Assembly (NCBI GenBank): GCA_021399405.1 | Contig: JAAFKL010000344.1 | Span: 1 to 45,442, forward strand | Source: Candidatus Heimdallarchaeota archaeon | GTDB lineage: Archaea; Asgardarchaeota; Heimdallarchaeia; Heimdallarchaeales; Kariarchaeaceae | Direction of reading: 5' to 3' | Length of the DNA stretch: 45,442 nt | Translations under genes and position numbers: made by a program | Shown here: piece after piece, positions 1-11,100 of the stretch | How the letters are laid out: each line of letters opens with the position of its first letter | How positions within the stretch are numbered: the first letter of the stretch is position 1 | Notes under the pieces: generated by a model | The model's database searches: none | Seen by the model: only the letters and a program-made list of their open reading frames with translations | What the model was told of the DNA's origin: nothing

Positions 1-2
1 AA

Positions 3-269
3 GATTCTCTCTTTGAGCATACCGGAAGCAGGACCACCCATATAATAACAAGCTTTGGAAGACCCATGATAGAACTTTCTACAAGGATTAAAACTGATGT
101 GGTGATAATAGAAGAAATGTCCTTTATGGAACATATCACACCAGATTTTGAGAAAGAATTAATTGAGGTCATCGCAATGATTGAAAAATACTTCATTGAA
201 CAAGGATACAAAGAGATTAGATACAACAAAATACAATCAGCATACACCGAATTCTGGATAACTAATTAG
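3..269 (+). CDS. 3' end of an unrecognised protein gene (partial)
   Basis: The reading frame is already open at the first bases of the window and runs to a TAG at 267-269, so this is the C-terminal part (88 codons) of a longer gene whose start lies upstream. An internal ATG at 66 could be mistaken for a start, but the frame continues upstream without a stop (..HTGSRTTHIITSFGRP..). The fragment is a mixed alpha/beta sequence with an acidic helix-like stretch (DFEKELIEVIAMIEKYF) near its end. I do not recognise the family. The next gene begins 63 bases downstream on the same strand but has its own TATA-like element, so co-transcription is uncertain. Confidence 0.5.
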   Translation, partial: DSLFEHTGSRTTHIITSFGRPMIELSTRIKTDVVIIEEMSFMEHITPDFEKELIEVIAMIEKYFIEQGYKEIRYNKIQSAYTEFWITN

Positions 270-295
270 CAATGGCGTTCATTGATTTTATAGAG

Positions 296-310
296 GTAAA
301 ATTAAAAGGG
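296..310 (+). promoter_or_regulatory. TATA-like element for the winged-helix protein gene
   Basis: An A-rich element (AAAATTAAAA) is centred about 30 bases before the GTG at 333. This is the spacing expected for a leaderless archaeal mRNA beginning at or next to the start codon. Confidence 0.35.
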
Positions 311-332
311 ATTTCACTATAGTATTACTTAG

Positions 333-2624
333 GTGGATCTAGTAGATACAATCCGTGCAAAGATCATTGCTCAAGGATTACACCATCGCCCCCGGAGTAA
401 TAGCATTCAGGCATTACTTCGAGTACTTGACAAAGCATGGTGGGTCAGTGGTGAGTATGGTCTCAAGGCGAGGATAGATACAGCCAGTAGATCTATAATA
501 AGAAGGATACAGAATGAGGGGGTATTGAAACTTATTCTCAACAATGCATACAGGATCTGTACTCCACCTAATTACCTTATTTCCACTTCACATAGAGTAA
601 GGGAGGAGTTTGATACTGATCTCTTGGATCTAATAAAACCGACCGGGAAAATTAACAGAATAGAATTAGCCTCATTGTTAAATGTAAGCCTAAAACAGGT
701 TGACATCAGAGTTAAGAGGGAAGTCAGAAGTGGAAATCTCATAAGTTTCAGAGAAGATTTGTGGTTTTGGCAAGATTTTATTTCAGAATTCAATTTCAAA
801 TATCTGGGGGAGAGTCTAGCCACCATGGATAGGGATACGCAACTAAAGACCATCATCTTGCTGGTATTGGAGAGATATCCCTACCTTCATGTGGAACAAA
901 TAGCTTATTTATCTCAGATTCACAAGTATGATCTAGCCAGACCACTCTCACAACTTACGAGGTCAGGAGAGATAAAAAGGGGGATAACCATCAATGATTC
1001 ACCAGATGAATTATTTTTACTTGAAGAAAAGGAAAATGAGGATATTAATTGGGAAGAGGTACCATACTTTGTATTAGAAAAAAGAGATGCCTTGGTAGAG
1101 ATACTGAAACTGGAGAGAGATATAGATCACAGGGATGGTGATTACTGGATATTCACTCAGGGGCTCCCACAGGCTGAATTTAATTTGAACAAAATTAAGG
1201 GAAGGAAACGATACAAGCTTGGAGAGTTCAGAGGTATATCTACTGCTACTCTTGACACACAACAGTTACTACTAGTTATATCTGAGTGGGCAAAACAATC
1301 CAGAATTTACTTAGAAATTAATATCGAAGATGAGGAGGCAAGGCTAGCAACCCGATTTGTTCAACTCCTTCAAGAAAGGGGATATCAATTTGTAGATGAA
1401 AGCTTGATTTTAAGGGTACAGGAAAAAACCCCGAAACCAGGTATAAGACCAAAATCATACAAAAAGAAAGGATATACATTGCAACAATTGGGAGGGTGGT
1501 ATAGGGAAAAACAATTCCTCACAGGCACCAAGAGTATTGAAGAGATTGATATAATTAAGCAACTTGTGCAAGTTGATGAAGTAAAGTCTATTGCTTACAG
1601 GAAAAAGGTGAAACCAGAAGATTTGGTTTTAGGGGATTTAATATACACATATGGAATCAACTTCCGCACAGGATTTACTACGGAGAATTATTTCCAAGAT
1701 ATTCTCCTAGCTTATCCAAAAATTCCAGATATGGGTTTTCTTGACAGGAAGATTGAGGCCAGTATAGGAGAGGGAAGTACCACCAATGAGATAGTTTCAA
1801 AACTTGGTAAGAATGCCACTGATGTAAAAAGGAGACTGCAGAATTTGGAGCGAAGTCGGGTGATCAGACGGGATACCTCCAAAGACCTGTCTACAGAAAA
1901 TTGCCTCTGGATACCAGCCAGTTATAATTTAAAAGAGATAAATAGGGGGGATGGCAAAAGGAATCCGGCACACCTGGGAAATTTACTGGTTAACTTCCTT
2001 TCTTCTCATATACCACTAACTCTGGATCAACTCTCCCAGTTTTTTGGCTACACACCAAAATATCTTGAAGAAATCAAGAATAAACTGTTGAGAAGAGGGG
2101 AAATTGTGGAGGGTTACTACTTGCAAAATCAAGTGGAAGCACAAATCAGTACTCCAAAAATTATCGAAGAGATAGAGGAATATTTAGAGAGAGAAGAGGA
2201 AGAAGAAATGGAAGATGATGAAAATGAAATCAAAAATAATATTGATATTCTGCCATTTTCAGACCCCATAGCTCTGCTTTTCATCAAAGACCTACTAATG
2301 AAAAATGTTGAACTCCAACCTACCAAGAGATATCACATGGAAAGTGAGTGGTGGATCATTCTTTGGTCTGGAGTTCCTATTGGTTATCTTGTCAAAATTC
2401 CAACAAACAAGCAGTTGGTTGATTATGATATAGATATTAAAATTGTGGATGACATGCTCACCAATCCAGTTATATCTGGAATTATACAACAACTAGTTAA
2501 TGTGTTCAAACACTGGTTTGATGATGAATTGAATTTAGTTGAAGTAAACGGTATAAGGATTAGTGATGAGCGATTTGAGACACTTCACTTTTTGATATCT
2601 ACTTTGGGAATTCAGATGGAATAG
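333..2624 (+). CDS. Multi-winged-helix protein resembling the tail of Lhr/AlkZ-type proteins
   Basis: This 763-residue protein has no signal peptide or membrane segment. Several winged-helix-like units can be seen: about residues 90-150 (GKINRIELASLLNVSLKQVD), 165-235 (YLHVEQIAYL then PLSQLTRSGEIKRG), 470-545 (STTNEIVSKLGKNATDVKRR) and 548-605 (PLTLDQLSQFFGYTPKYLEE). A very acidic linker lies near 612-632. The last 125 residues (DPIALLF.., WWIILWSGVPIGYLV) resemble the closing domain of HTH_42/AlkZ-like and Lhr-tail proteins. I therefore infer a DNA- or RNA-binding protein; no helicase or catalytic motif is visible. The start is GTG because a TAG lies immediately upstream in frame and the next ATG is about 200 codons in. 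The stop is TAG. Family assignment is tentative. Confidence 0.6.
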   Translation: MDLVDTIRAKIIAQGLHHRPRSNSIQALLRVLDKAWWVSGEYGLKARIDTASRSIIRRIQNEGVLKLILNNAYRICTPPNYLISTSHRVREEFDTDLLDLIKPTGKINRIELASLLNVSLKQVDIRVKREVRSGNLISFREDLWFWQDFISEFNFKYLGESLATMDRDTQLKTIILLVLERYPYLHVEQIAYLSQIHKYDLARPLSQLTRSGEIKRGITINDSPDELFLLEEKENEDINWEEVPYFVLEKRDALVEILKLERDIDHRDGDYWIFTQGLPQAEFNLNKIKGRKRYKLGEFRGISTATLDTQQLLLVISEWAKQSRIYLEINIEDEEARLATRFVQLLQERGYQFVDESLILRVQEKTPKPGIRPKSYKKKGYTLQQLGGWYREKQFLTGTKSIEEIDIIKQLVQVDEVKSIAYRKKVKPEDLVLGDLIYTYGINFRTGFTTENYFQDILLAYPKIPDMGFLDRKIEASIGEGSTTNEIVSKLGKNATDVKRRLQNLERSRVIRRDTSKDLSTENCLWIPASYNLKEINRGDGKRNPAHLGNLLVNFLSSHIPLTLDQLSQFFGYTPKYLEEIKNKLLRRGEIVEGYYLQNQVEAQISTPKIIEEIEEYLEREEEEEMEDDENEIKNNIDILPFSDPIALLFIKDLLMKNVELQPTKRYHMESEWWIILWSGVPIGYLVKIPTNKQLVDYDIDIKIVDDMLTNPVISGIIQQLVNVFKHWFDDELNLVEVNGIRISDERFETLHFLISTLGIQME

Positions 2625-2665
2625 GAAATGACATGTCAAATCAATAGAGAGAAAGATAGAAGAAT

Positions 2666-2713
2666 GAATAGAATCATAACCTCTGAAATATGAGCTCTGA
2701 GGGATTTGAACCC
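2666..2713 (-). repeat. Truncated copy of the tRNA-Pro 3' end (candidate attachment site)
   Basis: Bases 2681-2713 match 3484-3516, inside and downstream of tRNA-Pro, at 32 of 33 positions. A weaker match (11 of 15) extends to 2666 against 3469. The copy includes the T-arm and acceptor 3' half plus the sequence downstream of the tRNA, in the same orientation, and has no 5' half. The two copies are 803 bases apart and flank the 218-codon ORF, as attL and attR do for elements integrated into tRNA genes. Confidence 0.7.
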
Positions 2714-2714
2714 A

Positions 2715-3371
2715 TTAGATGAACTTTTTCCGCAATCCAGCAAATTCAGTTTTCTTAATTTTCTTTAAATCTTCTTCTTTACAAATTAATCGATAAAATC
2801 CATCGAATTCAGATTGTCCACGATCTTCTTCATAGTATTCAAAATAAAAAAAATCAAGATTCAAATCATAGAATTCATGGGATAAGTGTAAAGTCCCTCC
2901 TTTTGTCAAACCATAATCACGAGCTACAATGAGATGAAATGCATTCAGATTAGTAAAGAGAGAAATATTTTTTGGGATAAATATATCATTTTTTGTGTTA
3001 TATATGGTTCTTAATATAATTTCCAACTTGCATATTTTAATTTGGTAGATCAATTCAAAAATTATTGGGAGAATTAAATTATGCTTATAATCTAGATTTA
3101 AATTTAACCAGATTTGTTTAATATGCCTTAATGATAAAGAATCAATAAATTCCTTCAGATATTGTTTGAAGAGCAGAAAATTTTCGTCGAGGTCATATGG
3201 ATCCGAATTAACATAAACAGAAAGACTGGTAAAACCTTGATTAATGACTTCCACAAAATTGTATTGAGTGAAATCATATTGATCATTGCTAGCATCAAAA
3301 ACATCTATTGAAAATCCATTCATTTGTGGTTTCGATCTCTTCCTTAATTCAGGGATCCGCTCAATCATCAC
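2715..3371 (-). CDS. Unknown 218-residue protein inside a tRNA-flanked cassette
   Basis: I do not recognise this protein. It is rich in Leu, Ile, Asn, Phe and Tyr, has no signal peptide or clear membrane helix, and looks like a mixed alpha/beta cytosolic protein with short amphipathic repeats (SLRHIKQIWLNLNLDY, FTNLNAFHLIV) that faintly recall a leucine-rich-repeat rhythm. Two ATGs stand at the start (MMIERIPEL); the first is given. A TATA-like element at 3449-3458 would leave a leader of roughly 57 bases. The stop (TAA) falls one base from the truncated tRNA copy, so the gene fills the 803-base cassette almost completely. Its base composition is more AT-rich than the gene on either side. It is not an integrase. 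Confidence 0.65.
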   Translation of the reverse strand: MMIERIPELRKRSKPQMNGFSIDVFDASNDQYDFTQYNFVEVINQGFTSLSVYVNSDPYDLDENFLLFKQYLKEFIDSLSLRHIKQIWLNLNLDYKHNLILPIIFELIYQIKICKLEIILRTIYNTKNDIFIPKNISLFTNLNAFHLIVARDYGLTKGGTLHLSHEFYDLNLDFFYFEYYEEDRGQSEFDGFYRLICKEEDLKKIKKTEFAGLRKKFI

Positions 3372-3448
3372 AATCTAATGAACAATTTCACTAATAAATT
3401 TTTTTGATTAAGCACTTCATTTTTAGAAAATTCTCATATTAATAAAAA

Positions 3449-3458
3449 ATATTTAAAA
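3449..3458 (-). promoter_or_regulatory. TATA-like element for the cassette ORF
   Basis: On the minus strand this reads CTTTTAAATAT-like and lies about 80 bases before the ATG at 3371. Confidence 0.35.
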
Positions 3459-3468
3459 GGAATAAATT

Positions 3469-3516
3469 GAATAGACTTAAAATCTCTGAAATATGAGCTC
3501 AGAGGGATTTGAACCC
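3469..3516 (-). repeat. Intact-side copy of the tRNA-Pro 3' repeat
   Basis: Partner of the copy at 2666-2713. It covers the 3' 23 bases of tRNA-Pro and 25 bases downstream of it. Confidence 0.7.
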
Positions 3517-3596
3517 TCGATCACTACCAGTTTGGCTTGAAAATGAAGAATTTTCAGCCCCCAAGGTAGCATGATACCAAGCTTCACTATGAGCTC
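3494..3596 (-). tRNA. tRNA-Pro (GGG anticodon) with a 29-base intron
   Basis: The minus strand folds as a tRNA. The 7-bp acceptor stem GAGCTCA/TGAGCTC uses 3590-3596 and 3495-3501, with A73 at 3494. The D-stem is GTGA/TCAT. The anticodon stem CTACC/GGTAG uses 3565-3569 and 3524-3528. The T-stem GAGGG/CCCTC encloses TTCAAAT. The anticodon GGG is at 3560-3562, preceded by TT and followed by G37. An intron of about 29 bases (3530-3558) sits between positions 37 and 38, the canonical archaeal site, and contains a hairpin (GGCT..GAAAAT/ATTTTC..AGCC). The mature RNA is 74 bases and CCA is not encoded. The intron edge could be off by one base. Confidence 0.9.
3530..3558 (-). other. tRNA intron (37/38 position)
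   Basis: This is the insertion between G37 and U38 of tRNA-Pro. Its internal stem can form part of a bulge-helix-bulge structure for the tRNA splicing endonuclease. The exact edges are inferred from the tRNA fold. Confidence 0.75.
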
Positions 3597-3619
3597 TAGT
3601 GACCAATTAAAAGGTAACT

Positions 3620-3630
3620 ATTATATAATT
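3620..3630 (-). promoter_or_regulatory. TATA box for tRNA-Pro
   Basis: ATTATATAATT is centred about 29 bases upstream of the tRNA 5' end on the minus strand, the usual archaeal spacing. Confidence 0.5.
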
Positions 3631-3704
3631 TGATTCACGGCTTTTGAACTATTGGTTAGTAACTAATGAAATTACTTATGAAAAATTGTTAAATTATAAT
3701 GAAT

Positions 3705-6700
3705 CTATATTCTTTCTAACCATTTAAAGAACGGTATTAATGTATTAACATACACCTGTGCGAAACCGTCAGAGAATAATCTATTCCAATCAGCTAAGTA
3801 CTGAAAAGTTGACATTACGCCTGGTCTGCTAATGGCCCTAGCATAAGAATCAATGAAAATCCTCATATTCTCCGATGCCTCTAACGAACGGTACGCAATC
3901 AAAACATGTGAGTAATCACGACCACCACCACCACTTTCTAACCAAGACCATAAACCAGTTACTGACGTCCCTCCATCTGATCTGTGTACTAGAATGCCAA
4001 TTCCCTCTTGAAGAACACCTAGATATTCCCCGGAATACCATGCATTCCCATCTACAATAGCATCAATATAAGCCTCTGGTAGCTTAAAATTAAAGGCAAG
4101 GTACTCAGCCAAATTATCAAAAGTTATTGTAACAATATCCTCACCTTTTTTGAAAGTCGTAACTATAGGCTCCGTAAAATCACCAACCTTGACAATAAGG
4201 CCTCTATTCCGGTATAATATAATATCTGCCCAAATATCAACAATGAGACGATCGCCAATTGAACTATGGGGTACGACGCCATATACATCAGAAAATTTAG
4301 ATGAATCGAAATAGGGGACCCCATCGAAAATCTCGAATCCATGAGGCCTTAACCCATCAGTATAAGAGATTTCTAATCTATTTAGTATTTCCATGGGGAC
4401 ATAACTGTGCTCAGATGATGTAATAGTTTTTACTGTGTTAATAAATTCATCGAAATCTAGTGGCCTTGCCAAATCGTCATTATCGATCCCGAAAATAAAT
4501 TTGTCGAGACTAAAAGTATTCACTTTACTTACCAATTCGTCGCATATTACGATGTCATTAAAATAGATGGTATAAGATCCACTAGATACAAAACTTCCAG
4601 AAATAATATCATCCCATAATGTCGTTGGAACCAACCCTAGTTCAGCCATCTCCTTTATAGAGAGGTATCCCTTCCCGTTAAGTTTAGTCTGTCCAAAAGA
4701 TTTCAGAGTGAAAAATCTAGATAAATCATCCAAAAATTTTGAATTGTCTGCCGATGAACGGAATTGAATTATATTATAAGGAGCCCTATCGGACGGGTAA
4801 ACCGTTTTGAAGGAATATCCCCTAGTTTCACCTACATTAACAATTTGATGGTCATATAATGAATATGATCCCATAAATTCGTCCTTGATCTGCTCAAGGG
4901 CAGTCACAGAATCTAATTGATCCCCGGATTTATACAACTTTGCTAGCATTGGGCCAATATCAGGATTTGTAGGATCATTTTTAATCATGTATGTCAAAGT
5001 TTCGAAGAAATCATCAACATTATATGGCACACCCCTGAAACTTACAGTCTCATCACCGACTCGGAACGGATGGCCATTGACACCCCTAACTCGTTTATTC
5101 ACCGAAATATGATTCATTAAGGATGATTGCGCAAAGTCAGTTTTCTTTTGTAGTGCCAAAGCATATTGAGCAGCTTCCTTACTAAGATGGGGGAATCCGT
5201 TCCATCTGGGAGATTGAACAAAATATGGGAAATACTCCTCCAAACTCCCGACATTCACATAATCAAACCTTTGAATTAATGCAGGATCTTCGATAACAGC
5301 CTCGAGTCTTTTAACAGATTCCACTAGACCCCATGATAGTTCGCCAGCCATGTGTAAAGTCTCCGATACGAACGAGAAATATTTAGAGTTTGAGACTGTC
5401 GTGAACGCGGTACTGTACAATTCAGCAAATCCATGACCGGGAGTTCTAGATAATATCATATGAAGTTCTCTTTGGTACATAATATGAATATCGGGAGGTA
5501 ATATTCTCATCAAAATCTCACTGTTAGAAAGACCTGCAGTCCAACCTGTGGGTCCTAAATCAGAAATAAAATGCTCATACAATTCGGAGTCAAATGGCTC
5601 ATCCCTGAAAGAATCGCCCCTCGCCATGTATTTCTCAATTAACTCAGAATAAACAAGACCAGCTCCAGATGAATCATCGTTAAATAGATGATAATTATCT
5701 AGACCGCTCTCCCATAGGTCTATAGAGTAAAGATCAATAAATTCCTCAATCTCTAATGCGTAAGCTGCAGGATCCGAATCAAATAAATTGGATAAGTAAA
5801 CATCATCGATGTCATCCACCATAAGTCCAATAAATCCGGATTTCCCATTCTGTGATCTTTGAGTCAAGAAGCTTAGGCCACTCATTGAGGTAGAAATAGG
5901 GTTGTCAGGATCATTCCTCAAGGGAGATAAAACATTAATATCGATGGCAAGTTCCTCGTGAGTCAACATATTCCCTTCCAAATCCCACATGCTAATCACA
6001 ATAATTTGAGGTTGAGTCCCCTGAGTAGCAAGCTCGATTGAGGTATCTCCCCAATTCGCACCTAAAGTTAGTTCTGCCTCATTGGCAAGCTTAAATGTCC
6101 TTCCAGTCCTCTGCATCTCGGTTTTTTGGGCAATTAGGATAGTCTGTTTTCGCGCATCTACAAATTGTTTAGCATCCGCAATTACCTTTCTACCGGCATC
6201 ATTCAAAGATTCCCCATCTAAATAATACGGATTTATTTCATAAACATTAGGATCACTACTTAATAGCACCGTAAAGGCCTCATTATCGGATGTAGTTGAA
6301 ATCGCATTAAATACGTTGGGATCAATATCACCACTAGAAAAAGTCTCAATTACCGTATTTGAAAGTGTACTTAATGAATAGCCATCCTCAGTGATTAGTT
6401 TATAATCGATGCGAAGATCACCAGCAGCCATTGGCCACTTTCCACTGGCTTTCACCCAATAGGTACCAAAATTCAGATGATCTGCATCCCTTCCAAGCCT
6501 ATTGATGAGATCAGCGCCTGTATCCTTTAATACCTTCATAGTCTCATCACCATTCTCATATCCGACCTTTTCAAATTTCACCACCATATACTCTGGAAAA
6601 TTAACTAAGCCCCATTGATTTGAATCAGTCAATATATCATGAATATCCTTACCAATGACTGGAGTAACTCCAGGCTCGTAGTCGAAACCCATTACCGATT

Positions 6701-8130
6701 TGTAACTCTTTATACCCGCAACCTTATCTTGATGCCTTAACGTCAGAGTGTATTTGTTTAAGGTTCTCTGTCCTAAAAGTAACTCACCGCTTCCAACTTT
6801 TGCCCAAGCCTTATATTCAATCCTAGCCATCAGAGCAATGAATCCATCAAGTTCATCTGACACAACTGAGGCGGGATCATATCGGACATATAGTTGTGCA
6901 TCAATACCTGTTGCACCTGGACTGTCAACTTTAAACATTATAGGAATATAGTTGGGGTCGTCAAGCATCCATTCATCAATTATTTTATTCCAACCTCTTG
7001 TAGAGTACTGAGAGGCATCCCAACCAGCCACATAATTTTGGAGGGATCGCGATTGTATTTTTCTAATTGTCGCCTGGAATATTTCCTTTTCAGTTGTACC
7101 CAAAGAACCCAAAAAGAAATCAGTGATTTTACCTCTCTTGACGAGGTCTCTCATCGTTCCATAATCAAGAGCATTGTTGAGCATTTCTGAATATAAATTA
7201 TAGTAAGGTACTAGTGGGTCGATAAGACTACCAGTTTCTGTATTAATAAATGTTGAATCCCCAACACCTAGGTATTCCCTAATCTTAACAGTCACTGGAT
7301 TACCATTCGCATCCAATATAACCGATCCTGTGGATGGATCCACCCTTGTACCAATAACGGTGGCAGCCCAATCATCCATACTTCGCAGAACATTGGAACT
7401 ATCCTTTAGTTCCATGGTCAGGATCATCACTTGTCTCTCAAGATAATGGGCCTGTGTGCCAAGACCTTTAATGCCTTGCTCCTGCAATATATTCAGTGCG
7501 ATATAATATGAATCCTGAGCAGGATTGGCAGTAGTTGCAAATTGTGTGTTGGGGGTTCCAGTTATTTGGAATTTAACAGGTTCATTAAGCCATTCTTCAG
7601 ACATATGATACTGGGAAGTCTTACCCATTAATGCAACTTGATCAAATCTGACCTCTTGGATTTTATCTTTAAGGAGGTCACAGACAAACCCACTTACGTC
7701 AGTCGTAATATCTCCCGGATCGCCGATAATATCACCAGATATAGGATGAGGGATTTTACCCATTGATGAAGAAGCCCCTCGAGCGGTCGTACAATCAGAA
7801 ATCAATTTCCGTAATTCCTCTTGATTCTCTGCGATTTCATCCAAAGATTGGTCATATTTCCATATCTTACCACCAACCTCTATAGTGCCACTAGTCTCAT
7901 CTAGTACCCCAGAGTTAGATAGAAGATCCTCACCACCTTCATTTGCTCCTCTAACCCATCGCATGAATCTTTGTGTGATAGTGAGATAATCAACATCTGC
8001 CAAACTCGAAGGGGGGAGGCCGGTCCCAGTAGGGACTGTAGAAGGTGAAACCCCCCCAAATAATACTTCATCGAATGAAGTCGTCGGTACAGAATCACCT
8101 ACCCGCTGAAATAGTTCTCTAGCCATAGTG
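3705..8130 (-). other. C-terminal 1,475-residue tail of the giant protein
   Basis: This part has no LamG signature and no clear transmembrane helix. It is a mixed alpha/beta sequence with long charged helices and motifs such as VNGHPFRVGDETVSFRGVPY, and a Gly-rich loop near the end (SWLESGGGGRDYSHV). I do not recognise it. It could be an independent functional head, an enzyme or an effector, carried by the long LamG stalk. Confidence 0.5.
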
Positions 8131-11100
8131 GGGATTTGAAGCTTTCCTAGTAAGCCGATAAATTGGGATCCTATCCATCTCATACCCTTCCCAAATGAAG
8201 TAAACAACCTGTTTGAGAAAATAATATTTTCGATAATTATAAATAAAGTCTTGATAGTCCCTAATAAAACTGAAGTTATCAATTGCTTGCCTAGCCATTT
8301 TGCAATATCTAATTTCGAGATGTGAGGATTGAGAATGTTTACAGAATCAGTGACATCATCAAGCAATCTCGATGTTTGTTGGAATTCAGTAGCAATACTT
8401 GATCCATCCGGACCCACTTTCTTCCATCCTTCTAAGTCCTTTAGCTTCTTAGCCATAACATATGCCACATCATCAGCTGTATTAGAAGCAAGTTTAAACC
8501 AACCAGAGAAGGAGAAGATAGAATTCAATGCTTTTGCACCTCCCCAGAGAGCTCTGCCAACCCCTTTAATTGCCCAAGACCCTGCGCCACCAAGCCATCC
8601 CATTAGCACCCCTACCTTCTTCAGAACGAAAATTCCAGCATTAACCAGTTTCTTCAAGGCCGTTTTTGCATAATGTACAACTCTGCTTATTCCGGTTGTA
8701 CTGACTGCCAAAGAAGTTGCAGCCCCGAATGTCGCTATAGTAGCTATTTTTGCAGATATATCGGTCATAGTGAAAGGGAGCATTATGCGCGCCAACCATC
8801 TAAAGAATGCGGAGGGCTCCCAAATGCTATCCCTAATATCGTCCTTCAAATCAAAACCTGGGATGAAAGCAAAAATTACCTCAATCGCTACCATCATTCC
8901 AAACTCACCCATTTTAACCTTAGGGTTATTTAGTGTATGCTTAAAAATGGGGAGATAGAAATCCAAATCATACTTGCCATTCTCAGGATCCCATCCAGTA
9001 TCATCCACAATCATTATCCAGTGATTCTGTATATCGGTCGGACTTCCGTCAACAAAGTGGTTACTGAAAGGTTGCATATTTTTATAAGGATCGACAGTGA
9101 ATGATGCATGTTGCTGTGTGAATATCTCCTCGATTGGGTCATATATACCGAATTGTGTCACATTCTGAGAGAATGGGAATAACTTAGTCCAAAATTGATA
9201 TTTGTTTTTTTGTTTCTGTATCTGAGACTCATCTCTTTCAACTACTTGATCGTTATCGCGATTCGGATCATCTTCGTATTTCATGTCACCTAGTACATCC
9301 AAGTGAATAATATAACCATCATGAAGCAACTTGACTTTCTCTCCGTCCACATTTGCATCCAATGGGCCATTCATAGGTAATGCACTAAGAGGTTCCATTG
9401 TACTTTCATAAACACCTATGGCAGTTCCCATCAATGCGGCCCAACCCAATGTCCAAAGATTTCTAAATACAGTAGAGAAGACAAAAGCCTTCGACATCCC
9501 CGCTTTATTTGATGCGGGATAACCTAAAGTACTGGGATTATTAAGATCGAAAAGTGTGTCAGAATCCCACCCCTCATTGTAATAATAATCATTCAATAAC
9601 AATCCCTCAGGATCTTCGGTATAAGATGATATAAAATCTTCAAATTCCTCGGGTTTAATCAGATTCTTCAGGATATCATCAAACTTCTTTTTGACTTTTT
9701 CAGCAAGATCCGCAAAGAAATCAAATAATCCTGCAACTGCTGCAATGACCCACTCCCAAGCAGTCTGAATTGTAGTAGCAACCCACGCAAGAGCATTGTT
9801 CGCAACATTTAAAATAAATTCCCCTGCCTTCTGGAAGAAGTCGACCAATTTATCCTTGAGATATTCTGTAGCCTCCTGTATGCCTGAGACAAAGGTATCA
9901 ATCATATCTCCCACTTTCATAATGACTGTGGTTATTGCGCTGCCAATGGCAGATGCCACATGTACGATACCCTCTCTTATCCTTCCAAAGGTATTGAGAA
10001 CACTAGGTGGCAGATATCTCTCTGCAAGAGATTGTAGTTGCTGGCCTGCATTATCCAAAGCTGTATAGATAGTGTCTATGAACGCCTCCACCCAGTCTGT
10101 AAAAGCTCCCCAAGTAGCAGTGATGGCCTCCCATGGTACATCTGAACTGTGAAGGTAGCTATTTAGTTTTCCTTCAATAGATCTTTTATCCTTAAGATTT
10201 GCTGCAAATATCTGACCATGAGTAGTATCCCACACAGTCTCCCTTACAGCGCTATCAGATAATGTGACTTGAGCTGTCTGAGGATCTAGGGTTGTACTAA
10301 TCTCTCTATTCCCAATAATGACCTGAAGGTTAACTTTTCTGGTTAGACTTGAGTAGGCAAGATGATATCTGTCATTGTTAAAAGAATATTCAAATTCAAT
10401 ATGCTCCGTTCTATAGAGCTCCACTGAATCGTCGTAAGTAAATCGATCATTGAGTGTTGTATAATTTCCAACAAACATTGCGATGTTATCCAAACCAAAC
10501 TCATTTCTGGAAATAATAATATTAATTTCATCAATCAAGATTGAATGATCTAGTGACATATCAGCAAATGAATCATACCTGTAATTTTGTGCATAAAGGT
10601 CGAGAATCATATCCTTTGTAAAGGTCATTCCTCCAATTCTAATTGAGGTGAATTTTCTATCCAAATCTATCCTATAGATAGTGAAGAATTTGCTGGTGCT
10701 AATATCCACAGTGTCAAATTTAACAATTAAATTATTGAGATTTCCACCATCTTTTCTCTCAGTGGTATCCAGGCTATTGTATCTGTAGACAGTCGGGTAG
10801 AGACCTCCAAAAGCAGCACCATCTATCCTCAGATTAGCACTGCCGGTGTGGGCTGATAGCCCCATGGTAGCCTGTTGATATATCGAGTAACCAGAGTGGA
10901 CCCCATTCATACCATCCTCACCAAGAGTAAGGTACCTTGTAGCACCGCCACCATCACCCGGACCTGGGGTATAGTTGGAATTGCTTGATGTTGTATAAGA
11001 CCCATCGGCATTTCTATCAGCATCCCCAACCACATTACCAACACCCTGCGCAACAAGATTGGCTGTCTCGTGATCTGTACCCATATCATTGACCAGTATT

